From G020353115 sp964640125 (GTDB lineage Bacteria; Bacteroidota; Bacteroidia; Bacteroidales; VadinHA17), in assembly GCA_964640125.1 (NCBI GenBank), contig CAZXGG010000002.1, forward strand, positions 38,888-102,887: a stretch of 64,000 nucleotides of DNA, given 5' to 3'. This document shows, in pieces, positions 48,743 through 57,010 of this stretch. The notes under the pieces were generated by a model that saw only the letters and a list, made by a program, of their open reading frames with translations, made no database searches and was not told the DNA's origin. The position numbers and the translations under genes are program-made. Positions within the stretch are counted from its first letter, which is position 1. The number at the start of each line of letters is the position of its first letter.

Positions 48743-49582
48743 ATGGATGCCCTTTTTGAAATATTCCGGTACCAGTTTCTTCTGAAAGCAATGCTTGCAG
48801 CCATCTTTACCAGCGTATCCTGTGGGATTATTGGAACCTATATTGTTTCAAAGCGAATAGTATTTTTAAGTGGCGGAATTACGCATGCCTCTTTCGGCGG
48901 CATTGGCATTGGCTATTTCCTTGGCATAAATCCAATTCTTGGAGCAGCTGTTTTTGCCGTGCTCACCGCCCTGGGAATTGAGCTTGTTACAAAAAAAGCC
49001 GATATCAGGGAGGATTCGGTGATCGGGATGTGGTGGTCCTTTGGAATGGCCATTGGAATCATCTTTATCTTCATTACACCCGGATATGCACCCAACCTGA
49101 TGAGCTACCTGTTTGGGAGTATCCTTACCGTTACCAACCTGGATCTCTATATGATGTTGATCCTGAACGTCATCATGGTGCTCTTTTTTTTAGCCTTTTT
49201 CAAAACAATCCTTTATGTTTCCTTTGATCCGGAATATGCCAGAACCTACCGGGCACCCGTTCAATTGATCAATTACATTTTGCTCGGCCTTGTAGCTCTT
49301 ACCATTGTCTTAAACATCAGGGTGATGGGGATTATCCTGATCATTTCCTTGCTGACCATTCCCCAGACCATTGCCAATCTGTTTACACGAAGTTTCAGAA
49401 ATATAATTTTTGTTTCAATATTGATTGCCCTGTTGGGTTGTTTTGCAGGATTGTTCATCTCGTATCGGTTCGATATCCCATCCGGTGCCTCCATTATATT
49501 CACATTGGTGATGATGTTTATCATTGCACGCATTTACAGGCAATTGATCAAAGCATGGCTGTTGAGGAAGCAGGTAAGGTAA
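48743..49582 (+). CDS. Zinc/manganese ABC transporter permease (ZnuB-like)
   Basis: A 279-residue membrane protein of the ABC-3 family with about eight or nine hydrophobic helices. FEIFRYQFLLKAMLAAIFTSVSCGIIGTYIV in two blocks, the conserved GGITHASFGGIGIGYF cytoplasmic-coupling region, and LGLVALTIVLNIRVMGIILI are typical. It forms the translocation path for the ZnuA-delivered metal and couples to the ATPase upstream. A weak alternative start lies 5 bases upstream but in another frame. Ends the operon. Confidence 0.94.
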   Translation: MDALFEIFRYQFLLKAMLAAIFTSVSCGIIGTYIVSKRIVFLSGGITHASFGGIGIGYFLGINPILGAAVFAVLTALGIELVTKKADIREDSVIGMWWSFGMAIGIIFIFITPGYAPNLMSYLFGSILTVTNLDLYMMLILNVIMVLFFLAFFKTILYVSFDPEYARTYRAPVQLINYILLGLVALTIVLNIRVMGIILIISLLTIPQTIANLFTRSFRNIIFVSILIALLGCFAGLFISYRFDIPSGASIIFTLVMMFIIARIYRQLIKAWLLRKQVR

Positions 49583-49687
49583 TCGGTTCAGTTTGCACGA
49601 CGGGAATCCACTATATTTATATATAAAAAGTTTCTGTTTGTTGAAAATCAGCGTAAATTCACAGGCAGTTTATAAAAATTTATACGA

Positions 49688-51079
49688 ATGAAATATGATT
49701 TAATTGTAATAGGCAGTGGGCCGGGAGGATATGTTGCTGCCATACGTGCTGCTCAACTGGGAATGAAAGTTGGGGTTGTTGAGCGTGCGGAATTGGGAGG
49801 GATATGCCTCAACTGGGGATGTATTCCCACAAAATCATTGCTTAAAAGTGCCCAGATATTCCAATATGTAAAACACGCAGAGGAATTTGGGGTCGCCCTG
49901 AATGGGGAAGCCACCCCCGATTTTGGGAAAATGATTGCCCGTAGCCGTGAAGTGGCTGAAGGAATGAGCAAGGGCATACAGTTTTTGTTTAAGAAGAATA
50001 AGATTGATCACATCAAAGGATCCGGCAAACTGGCCGGAAGCGGGAAGGTTGAGGTCGATGGAGGAAACGGAAAGAAAGAGGAATATACCTCGGATCATAT
50101 CATCCTTGCTACCGGCGCCCGTTCGAAAGAATTGCCGAACCTGAAAATTGACGGCAAAAAAATGATTGGTTACAGGGAGGCATTGACCCTGCAAAAATTG
50201 CCCGAAACCATGGTGGTTGTTGGATCCGGAGCCATTGGCAGTGAGTTTGCCTGGTTCTACCAATCCCTGGGATGCCAGGTTACGCTGGTTGAATTCCTCC
50301 CGAATGTTGTCCCACTGGAGGATCAGGAAGTCTCAAAACAACTCGAGCGGTCATTTAAGAAAATGGGCATGAATGTCATGATCAATTCAACCGTTGAATC
50401 GGTTGAGGTAGCCAATGATCTTTGCAAGGTCAGGATAAAAACAGACAAAGGCGAAGAAGAGAAAGAAGCTGAAATGATCCTGTCGGCAGTCGGGATCACT
50501 CCAAATATCGAAGGAATCGGGATCGATGAACTAGGTATTGAGATTGAAGAGGGGAAGATCAGAGTGGATGAATACTACAGGACAACCGCTCAGGGAGTTT
50601 ATGCAATTGGAGATATTGTTCACGGTCCTGCACTTGCCCACGTTGCTTCTGCAGAAGGGATCATTTGTGTTGAGAAAATTGCAGGGGGAACGCCACAACC
50701 AATGGATTATAACAATATCCCGGCATGCACTTACACGTCTCCTGAAGTAGCTTCCGTTGGTATGACCGAGGAAGCAGCAAAAAAAGCCGGGTATGAGATA
50801 AAAGTGGGGAAGTTCCCCTTTACAGCTTCCGGAAAAGCCAGTGCTTCAGGACAAAAAGAAGGATTTGTAAAGCTTGTGTTTGATGCTAAATATGGTGAGG
50901 TCCTGGGGGCTCATATGATCGGAGCCAATGTGACAGAAATGATCGCAGAAATTGTGGTTGCCAGAAAATTGGAAACCACAGGACATGAAATAATCAAATC
51001 CGTTCATCCTCACCCAACCATGTCAGAAGCAATCATGGAAGCAGCCGCAGCTGCCTTTGGCGAAGTAATCCATTTATAA
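49688..51079 (+). CDS. lpdA: Dihydrolipoyl dehydrogenase
   Basis: A 463-residue flavoprotein (E3) that reoxidises dihydrolipoamide. FAD site VIGSGPGGYVAAIRAAQLG, redox disulfide GGICLNWGCIPTKS (C40, C45), NAD site VVGSGAIGSEFAWFYQSLG, the AIGDIVHGPALAHVASAEG motif and the C-terminal catalytic HPHPTMSEAIMEA (His and Glu) are all intact. No pyruvate or 2-oxoglutarate dehydrogenase or glycine-cleavage genes adjoin it, so its complex partner lies elsewhere. The aminotransferase gene follows 14 bp later and may be co-transcribed. Confidence 0.96.
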   Translation: MKYDLIVIGSGPGGYVAAIRAAQLGMKVGVVERAELGGICLNWGCIPTKSLLKSAQIFQYVKHAEEFGVALNGEATPDFGKMIARSREVAEGMSKGIQFLFKKNKIDHIKGSGKLAGSGKVEVDGGNGKKEEYTSDHIILATGARSKELPNLKIDGKKMIGYREALTLQKLPETMVVVGSGAIGSEFAWFYQSLGCQVTLVEFLPNVVPLEDQEVSKQLERSFKKMGMNVMINSTVESVEVANDLCKVRIKTDKGEEEKEAEMILSAVGITPNIEGIGIDELGIEIEEGKIRVDEYYRTTAQGVYAIGDIVHGPALAHVASAEGIICVEKIAGGTPQPMDYNNIPACTYTSPEVASVGMTEEAAKKAGYEIKVGKFPFTASGKASASGQKEGFVKLVFDAKYGEVLGAHMIGANVTEMIAEIVVARKLETTGHEIIKSVHPHPTMSEAIMEAAAAAFGEVIHL

Positions 51080-51093
51080 AACCGTTCAGAAAT

Positions 51094-52212
51094 ATGAAAA
51101 TTAACAAAAGTGAAGCCCGGTTCTCGGCAATCGTTGGTATTGGTGAAAAGATAAAAAAACTGAGTGAAGAAACCGGCGAGGAATACCTCTACCTGAACCG
51201 CGGAGTAAATTCCGTGTGCAACATTAACCTGAAAGAGGTCATTGAAGAGATCGATTTCAACAGTCCTGCATTGCAGGTTTATCCACAAAATTCAGGGATG
51301 GACGAATTGAAACAGGCCATCAATAAGGAGTTTTTTGGAAATCAAACATCCATCGATAACCTGACAGTCACTGCCGGAAGCATGGGAGGACTGGATTTAA
51401 TTTTCCAGATCCTTGATGTAGAGAAAATCTGGCTTCCTGTCTTTTATTGGGGCGCATACGGACACATTTCTACCATCCGGAAAGTGGAAAATGAAATGTA
51501 CGATAGTTTCGATGACCTGAAGGTAGATATCGCTTCTCTCCGGAATGCTGCCGTGGTGATTTGTGATCCGAATAATCCCCTGGGAAATAAGTACGAAGAT
51601 GAACAGATCCTGGCCCTGATACGAGCATTGAATGAGGCTGGTGTGATTGTCATCTTCGATAGTCCCTACAGAAGGGTCTTTTCTGATAATAACGATACCA
51701 TGTTTCAGGATCTGATGAACCTCCCCAACGTGATCATTATTGAAAGTTTCAGTAAATCAGTAGGATTGAGCGGACAACGACTGGGTTTTATCCATTCGGT
51801 TAACAAAGAGTTCAACGATGAGTTCCGCCTGAGAATACTCTATTCCTGCAATGGGGTGAATGCATTCGCGCAGCTTCTGGTTCACCAGCTGTTAACGTCA
51901 GAGAAGGGAAAGAAAGCAGTACGGGAATTTAAGGAGAAAACAACCACGGATATCAGAAAAAACATCGATTTCCTGAAGGAGAAAAAACTACTTGCCGGGG
52001 AGTTTTATCAAAACTCGGAACCCACGGGCATCTTTGTTATTATCAATAAATCAGAAGAAGAACTGTTTCAACACCACATTGGAAGCGTCTCGCTTAGCTT
52101 CTTTACCCGAACCCGCAAGGAAGAAGCTTCCCGATATGCCAGAATATGCGTATCCGTTCCCCATAACAATTTTGTCCGGTTCCTCAGTCCCCTGACAACA
52201 TCTGCTGATTAA
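51094..52212 (+). CDS. PLP-dependent class I/II aminotransferase
   Basis: A 372-residue fold-type I enzyme. TAGSMGGLDLIFQIL is the phosphate-binding and substrate-side region, VVICDPNNPLGNKY contains the conserved Asn, IVIFDSPYRRVFSD the Asp and Tyr, and IIESFSKSVGLSGQRLGF carries the PLP lysine K221. Arg in the C-terminal SRYARICVS segment likely binds the substrate carboxylate. It could be an aspartate-, aromatic- or alanine-type aminotransferase; motifs do not decide. A short region of about 50 residues at the N-terminus is more divergent than usual. It is adjacent to lpdA without an obvious metabolic link. Confidence 0.88.
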   Translation: MKINKSEARFSAIVGIGEKIKKLSEETGEEYLYLNRGVNSVCNINLKEVIEEIDFNSPALQVYPQNSGMDELKQAINKEFFGNQTSIDNLTVTAGSMGGLDLIFQILDVEKIWLPVFYWGAYGHISTIRKVENEMYDSFDDLKVDIASLRNAAVVICDPNNPLGNKYEDEQILALIRALNEAGVIVIFDSPYRRVFSDNNDTMFQDLMNLPNVIIIESFSKSVGLSGQRLGFIHSVNKEFNDEFRLRILYSCNGVNAFAQLLVHQLLTSEKGKKAVREFKEKTTTDIRKNIDFLKEKKLLAGEFYQNSEPTGIFVIINKSEEELFQHHIGSVSLSFFTRTRKEEASRYARICVSVPHNNFVRFLSPLTTSAD

Positions 52213-52439
52213 TAATAATATGTCAAGGTCTTTGAATAAGTCGATCCGGGAATATTCAGAAACAGAACAAAGGTAACGGATGTGCTATCCCGGATCTGTA
52301 AACCGGTCAAATCAAAAGCAACGGTCTCCTGCAGGTAAGCTTCGCATGCATCCTTATTTGCATCATGGCATAGCAATAACTGTGGAGGTGGAACGGGAGG
52401 TGTTCCACACCATATAGGCAGTTCGACTAACCACAGTGG
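52209..52439 (-). pseudogene. Possible gene remnant (open frame without start)
   Basis: The minus strand is open from 52439 to a TAA at 52209, about 76 codons with protein-like content in its distal half (FDLTGLQIRDSTSVTFVLFL then IPGSTYSKTLTYYY), but there is no ATG, GTG or TTG in frame and a stop closes it upstream. It has a Pro-rich segment, GTPPVPPPQ, and an alternating strand pattern like the end of an exported beta protein. It may be the 3' relic of a surface-protein gene. It overlaps the aminotransferase stop by a few bases. Confidence 0.35.
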
Positions 52440-52456
52440 TTATTGTTTAGTGAAAG

Positions 52457-53698
52457 CTAATCCTCGATAACAGGAAGCGCCACTTTCCCCATAAAAATAA
52501 GGGCATTGGATGTGTTCTCTTTAATCAGGAACAGGAACGGCCTGTTGGCTTCAAACAGGTTTGATGGTTCGATGCTGGTCAGGCTGATCGTTACCGATGT
52601 TACAGCAGCAGCTTCCGTACCCTCCTCATTCACTTCGACGAATGTTTTGTGTTTTACCTCGGAGATGAATAGCTCGTAAAAGGGATTGATCTTTGAGAAA
52701 TCTGCCTCTCCGGGTGAAAAAGCTACTGCCATTCCCAGTGTGCTGAGTATTTCATTCAGACTCTTCTCATATTCGAACCTGAATGATGGCAAATGGATCT
52801 TCAACCCCTCGCGGAGATAAAATCCATTGAACCAGGAGTCCAGGTTTTCTGAAGTCATCTGATCAATCACATCGCCTGTTGTTTTATCGCTGCAGGGAAC
52901 CATCACGACCATGCTGTAATTTCCCTTACCATAAGGTAGTTCAATCGCTTCGAATAAGTCGTTCATGTAATACATCATATCCGCCTCCATGATCATGAAT
53001 GGCACTTCTTCCGTCGTTCCGTTTGCCAGATAAAAGGACAGATCGGTTGTCAGTTCGGGATCAAACTGGTATGTCCAGATTCCTTTGAAATAGATGGCGT
53101 TAATCAGGAACATTACATCCAGCGGATCGATCTCATCGAGGATCTTTGTAATTTTATCGTTGGTGTTTTCAGCCACCCAGTCATTGATTATTTCAAGACT
53201 GGTTGGGTCTGTAAAGTCCAGGGGGCTAACCTCCGCATCGTAATAGGTTTGATTTATATCAAGGAAATCGGGCTCGACATAAAAATTATCCCTGTACCAG
53301 ATTGAATTGGCGATCTCGAGAGTAACCTTTGGATCCAGGCTGATCATGGCATGGATCAGGTTTTTATATGAGTTGTTGATCTCATCAACGGTAAGACCGC
53401 TGAGATGCAGGGTCTCTTCCATTGCCTCCCTGGTTGTGCCATCAGCACCATTGTATGTCATGGCAAGGGCAAGGGAAACACTCAGTGGAGAGACCATGAT
53501 GTTTTTTGTATCCTCTTCCGAATCAACCACTTCACGAAAAAGCTCCAGTCCGAAGGCATTATCCGCCTGAATCAACATTTTCGATTTCGGGGTGAGCTCA
53601 AGAGGGGTGGGTCCAGGATTATCGCTGGCTTTCTCACAGGATTGCATCACGGGAAGAAAAAGCAGAACCAGAATAAACAGCTTAATCAGAGTTTTCAT
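52457..53698 (-). CDS. Serpin-family lipoprotein
   Basis: A 413-residue serpin. The start at 53698 gives a lipobox signal peptide (MKTLIKLFILVLLFLPVMQSC), so it would be lipidated on the outer or inner membrane. Serpin landmarks: NIMVSPLSVSLALAMTYNGADGTT, NAIYFKGIWTYQFDP, LKIHLPSFRFEYEKSLNEILSTLGM in two blocks, and the C-terminal FLFLIKENTSNALIFMGKV. The hinge of the reactive loop, EEGTEAAAVTS, fits the P17-P8 consensus of inhibitory serpins. By alignment with alpha-1-antitrypsin the scissile bond would fall around SLTSI, suggesting elastase- or chymotrypsin-like targets rather than trypsin. It probably protects surface proteins or defends against host or competitor proteases. Confidence 0.93.
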   Translation of the reverse strand: MKTLIKLFILVLLFLPVMQSCEKASDNPGPTPLELTPKSKMLIQADNAFGLELFREVVDSEEDTKNIMVSPLSVSLALAMTYNGADGTTREAMEETLHLSGLTVDEINNSYKNLIHAMISLDPKVTLEIANSIWYRDNFYVEPDFLDINQTYYDAEVSPLDFTDPTSLEIINDWVAENTNDKITKILDEIDPLDVMFLINAIYFKGIWTYQFDPELTTDLSFYLANGTTEEVPFMIMEADMMYYMNDLFEAIELPYGKGNYSMVVMVPCSDKTTGDVIDQMTSENLDSWFNGFYLREGLKIHLPSFRFEYEKSLNEILSTLGMAVAFSPGEADFSKINPFYELFISEVKHKTFVEVNEEGTEAAAVTSVTISLTSIEPSNLFEANRPFLFLIKENTSNALIFMGKVALPVIED

Positions 53699-53849
53699 GG
53701 CGTAACGGTTAATGTGGTTTTTCTCTTCGGTTATCCAATAACAAAGCAAAATGTATGCCGTTTTCTTCAGTGAATAAATCAACGCAACCATTTATCCTTT
53801 TTATCCATCTTACGTGTACAGGTTACCCTAAAATATTTCTGGTAAGCTT

Positions 53850-53880
53850 TTTGTTCCACCGGTTATTATTGGTAATTTTA
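53850..53880 (+). promoter_or_regulatory. Putative promoter with -33 TTTG and -7 TAATTTTA
   Basis: TTTG at 53850-53853 and TAATTTTA at 53873-53880 are 19 bases apart, the preferred Bacteroidetes spacing; the last -7 base is A instead of G. The sigma factor gene starts 24 bp downstream. This is the best-formed -33/-7 pair noticed in the window. Confidence 0.55.
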
Positions 53881-53903
53881 GCCAACTAATATATTCGGGG
53901 GAA

Positions 53904-54452
53904 TTGGGAGAAAGTGAATCAGATATAATCAATGGGTGTCTTGAAGGCAATTCAATAGCACAAGAACAACTTTATCAGCGGTTTGCGGGGAAGATGTTTG
54001 CTGTGTGCCTTCAGTATTCCGGTGATTATGAAGAGGCACAGGATGTTTTACAGGAAGGGTTTATCAGGGTATTTTTGAACCTGCATCAGTTTCAGAAAAT
54101 TGGTTCTTTCGAAGGCTGGATACGAAGGATCATGATTAATACCGCCCTGGAAAAATACCGTGATAAATACCATTTGAATCGGGTTGAAAGCCAGGAGGAG
54201 AATTTAGAGGTTGGAGTTGATAATGAAATATTTGAAGATCTGTCAGCTCAGGATTTGTTGAGGATGATCCGAAAGCTCTCACCGAAATATCGTATGGTAT
54301 TCAATTTGTATGCGATTGAGGGTTATTCACATAAGGAAATCAGTGCTTTGTTAAATATTTCGGAAGGGACATCCAAATCAAATTTGTCACGGGCCAGGGC
54401 GATTTTACAGGAAAAACTGAAACATTATTATAAAATTACTAAGGTCATTTGA
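53904..54452 (+). CDS. ECF-type sigma-70 factor paired with a barrel-linked anti-sigma-like protein
   Basis: A 182-residue group IV sigma factor. Region 2 has YSGDYEEAQDVLQEGFIRVF and IGSFEGWIRRIMINTALEKYR; region 4 has SPKYRMVFNLYAIEGYSHKEISALLNISEGTSKSNLSRARAIL. The only suitable start is the TTG at 53904 after a GGGGGAA purine run. It overlaps the next gene by 4 bp (ATGA), the usual sign of a sigma/anti-sigma pair. It would respond to envelope or surface signals through that partner. Confidence 0.93.
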   Translation: MGESESDIINGCLEGNSIAQEQLYQRFAGKMFAVCLQYSGDYEEAQDVLQEGFIRVFLNLHQFQKIGSFEGWIRRIMINTALEKYRDKYHLNRVESQEENLEVGVDNEIFEDLSAQDLLRMIRKLSPKYRMVFNLYAIEGYSHKEISALLNISEGTSKSNLSRARAILQEKLKHYYKITKVI

Positions 54453-55873
54453 TGATCAATCAGGATTCAAATATTGACCACATATTCAAAGAAGGATTAA
54501 TTGGACTGGAAGTCACACCCCCGCCAGAGGTGTGGGAAGGGGTGCATGGCAGGATCCAGAGGAAGAGTAGGAAGATACCGCTTTTCTACAGCGTTGCAGC
54601 TGCATCTGTGCTTCTTTTTATACTGGCTGGTTCGGCCTGGCTGCTCTTTTTTAGTCAGCCTGAAACCGTGGATATAGCTGAAATGACACCTGCACCCGAG
54701 GAGACCATTATCCCTCCATCCAATGTTGAAGATGAAACTGGCCAGCAGGAGCCGGCGATAACGCTGACGGAGGAACCTCAAACTGGTATGGAAAAGCAGG
54801 CTGTTGAAACCAGTCCGCTTGCTTCCCTTTCAAAAACTGATCGGGATGCAATTGCCCGGGTTGAAGATACGGCTAAACCGCCTGAACAGCAGAAGAGCGA
54901 TGAGATTGCGCAATACCGGGAGACGCAGGTGCCCGTTCGAACAGAACCTGCTCCCGGATTCATTGCCTCGAAAAGCGATCTGCATCTTCCCATCACTCAG
55001 CCAGTGACAACCCTCTCCCTTTCTGGCGATGAACCTTCTCGTGAAAATACTGTTTCATTACCGGTTGAAATGCCCCTGGATCTTTTGAAAGAAGAAGCTC
55101 CAAAGTGGTCGGTTGGAGGACAATTCTCTCCAATTTATTCGTTCAGATACATTGGGCAAAACAGCCTTGATTCCGACCGCAATAGCTACAATAGCAATGA
55201 AAATGGCATGTTTGCCTATACCGGAGGATTGCATATTCAATACAATGCAAATCCTAAAATCAAGATCTATACAGGGATTTACTATTCCAGAATGGGCCAA
55301 CAAATCGACGATATACAAGTGTATACATCAGCCAATAAAGGACCAATAAACCTTCCCATCAAGGGGAATCTTGAAATCAATAATTCAATCGGGTCCATCA
55401 CTTCCCGGAATGATATTTTATACTTCCAGGATCAATCCGGTTTCCGCATCGAACCCTATTTTCTTTCTGAAACCTTTGACCCAGTGAAAGAGGGATTAAT
55501 TCCAATGAATGCGGATATCATTCAAAGTCTGGATTATCTCGAAATACCACTAATCATCCGGTATAAGTTGATCGATAAAAGGGTGGATCTGAATATTCTC
55601 GGTGGGGTAAGTACAAACTTTATGGTGAGGAACGAAGCCTATGCCAGCTACGAAGGATCGAAAATACACATCGGGGAAACCAACGGACTGAAAACAATAA
55701 ACTATAGCAGTACCCTTGGATTAGGGCTTGAATATAATCTTACTGAAACAATTTCTCTCAGCCTTGAACCAGCCTTTAAGTATTACATTAACTCAATTAA
55801 CCGGAGTGATTACATTAATACCCACCCCTATTCCATTGGTATATTCACCGGTTTGAGCTATATCTTTAAATAA
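54449..55873 (+). CDS. Predicted anti-sigma-like protein fused to an outer-membrane beta-barrel
   Basis: A 474-residue protein in three parts. Residues 1-45 are cytoplasmic and helical (DHIFKEGLIGLEVTPPPEVW), followed by one membrane helix (about 48-70, FYSVAAASVLLFILAGSAWLLFF). Residues ~75-210 are a Pro/Glu/Thr-rich linker long enough to cross the periplasm. Residues ~215-474 look like an outer-membrane barrel (WSVGGQFSPIYSFRYIG, NPKIKIYTGIYYSRMG, ending LSYIFK). A single chain would thus join inner and outer membrane. The gene is translationally coupled to the sigma factor. The architecture occurs in other Bacteroidetes; the anti-sigma role is inferred. Confidence 0.82.
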   Translation: MMINQDSNIDHIFKEGLIGLEVTPPPEVWEGVHGRIQRKSRKIPLFYSVAAASVLLFILAGSAWLLFFSQPETVDIAEMTPAPEETIIPPSNVEDETGQQEPAITLTEEPQTGMEKQAVETSPLASLSKTDRDAIARVEDTAKPPEQQKSDEIAQYRETQVPVRTEPAPGFIASKSDLHLPITQPVTTLSLSGDEPSRENTVSLPVEMPLDLLKEEAPKWSVGGQFSPIYSFRYIGQNSLDSDRNSYNSNENGMFAYTGGLHIQYNANPKIKIYTGIYYSRMGQQIDDIQVYTSANKGPINLPIKGNLEINNSIGSITSRNDILYFQDQSGFRIEPYFLSETFDPVKEGLIPMNADIIQSLDYLEIPLIIRYKLIDKRVDLNILGGVSTNFMVRNEAYASYEGSKIHIGETNGLKTINYSSTLGLGLEYNLTETISLSLEPAFKYYINSINRSDYINTHPYSIGIFTGLSYIFK

Positions 55874-55975
55874 TCCACTTTTTTATAGCCTTTTCAATTC
55901 CCGGAAAGGCAAGTCGATTCTTTATGATGTTGTTATCCATGAGGAACATTCCTTCCTGGTTTCATTCAAAAAAAC

Positions 55976-55983
55976 TACTTTTG
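55976..55983 (+). promoter_or_regulatory. Putative -7 box (TACTTTTG) for the transglycosylase-uvrA operon
   Basis: Full TAnnTTTG match. Transcription would start about 55990, just inside the longest possible frame of the next gene (TTG at 55988), which argues for the ATG at 56006 or 56012. Confidence 0.5.
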
Positions 55984-56005
55984 CATTTTGGCTGTTAAAA
56001 TAGGA

Positions 56006-57010
56006 ATGGTTATGAGAGAAATGAAACATTCGGAGACAAAGGTTAAAAACAGAAAGAAACCGAACATGGGGCCTTTCGTCTGGATAATACCTTTTGTGGT
56101 GATAATTATCGGGGCGTTGAGCTTCATGAACAACGATTATGAAGAAATTGACGAGTCGGAACTGATCCGCAGGACATACGGTGTGTTTGCATTGGAAATT
56201 CCGGATAGCATGATGTTTGCCGGAGAAAATGTCCCACTGGAAAACTTCGATACATGGGAAAGCCTGGACCGCGAACTGCTGGTTAATACCTATTTTCATT
56301 CACAGACACTGCTGTACCTGAAAAAGACAACACGGTATTTCCCGGTTATTGAACCGATATTAAAAGAATATAATATCCCGGACGATTTCAAATACCTGCC
56401 ACTGGTTGAAAGCGGATTATCGAATGTTGTATCACCAGCAAATGCAGTTGGCTTCTGGCAATTGATGGAAGGAACAGCCAGGGAATACGGGTTGGAGGTG
56501 AATGCTGAAGTTGATGAACGGTACCATCTTGAGAAATCAACTGTGGCAGCTTGTAAATACCTGTTGAAATCATATGAAAAATACCAGAACTGGACACTGG
56601 TAGCGGCTTCTTATAACAATGGCAGACGGGGTGTTGACCGGCAAATTGAAAGACAGGATGAGTTGAATTATTATGATCTGTTACTTAATGAAGAGACGGC
56701 ACGCTACATTTTCAGGATCCTGGCAATCAAATTGATCCTTGAAGACCCCCGGGAATACGGTTTCTATGTCGAAGAGGATGACCTTTATCAACCCATTCCC
56801 TACTTCAAGGTTGCCGTTGATAGTTCCGTTTCCAACTTTTCAGAGTATGCAAAAAGCTTCAACACGAACTATAAAATGCTGAAATTCCTCAATCCCTGGT
56901 TGCGGGAGAGCTACCTCTCCAATAAGAAGGGGAAAAGCTATCAGATAAAAATCCCTGAAGAGGGAGGACGAACCCGGAAAATAGAAGAAAGTACAAATAG
57001 CCTTGAATAA
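56006..57010 (+). CDS. Membrane-anchored lytic transglycosylase (family 1, SLT)
   Basis: A 334-residue protein: basic N-terminus, one membrane helix (PFVWIIPFVVIIIGALSFM, ~25-43), a soluble segment, then an SLT domain with the catalytic glutamate E135 in FKYLPLVESGLSNVVSP and supporting motifs AVGFWQLMEGTAREYGL and WTLVAASYNNGRRGVDRQ. The C-terminal ~60 residues look like a LysM-type peptidoglycan-binding module (FSEYAKSFNTNYKMLKFLNPW). It cleaves the glycan backbone with 1,6-anhydro product. Start chosen at 56006; an AGGA ideally spaced for the ATG at 56012 would shorten it by two residues. It overlaps uvrA by 8 bp. Confidence 0.9.
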   Translation: MVMREMKHSETKVKNRKKPNMGPFVWIIPFVVIIIGALSFMNNDYEEIDESELIRRTYGVFALEIPDSMMFAGENVPLENFDTWESLDRELLVNTYFHSQTLLYLKKTTRYFPVIEPILKEYNIPDDFKYLPLVESGLSNVVSPANAVGFWQLMEGTAREYGLEVNAEVDERYHLEKSTVAACKYLLKSYEKYQNWTLVAASYNNGRRGVDRQIERQDELNYYDLLLNEETARYIFRILAIKLILEDPREYGFYVEEDDLYQPIPYFKVAVDSSVSNFSEYAKSFNTNYKMLKFLNPWLRESYLSNKKGKSYQIKIPEEGGRTRKIEESTNSLE

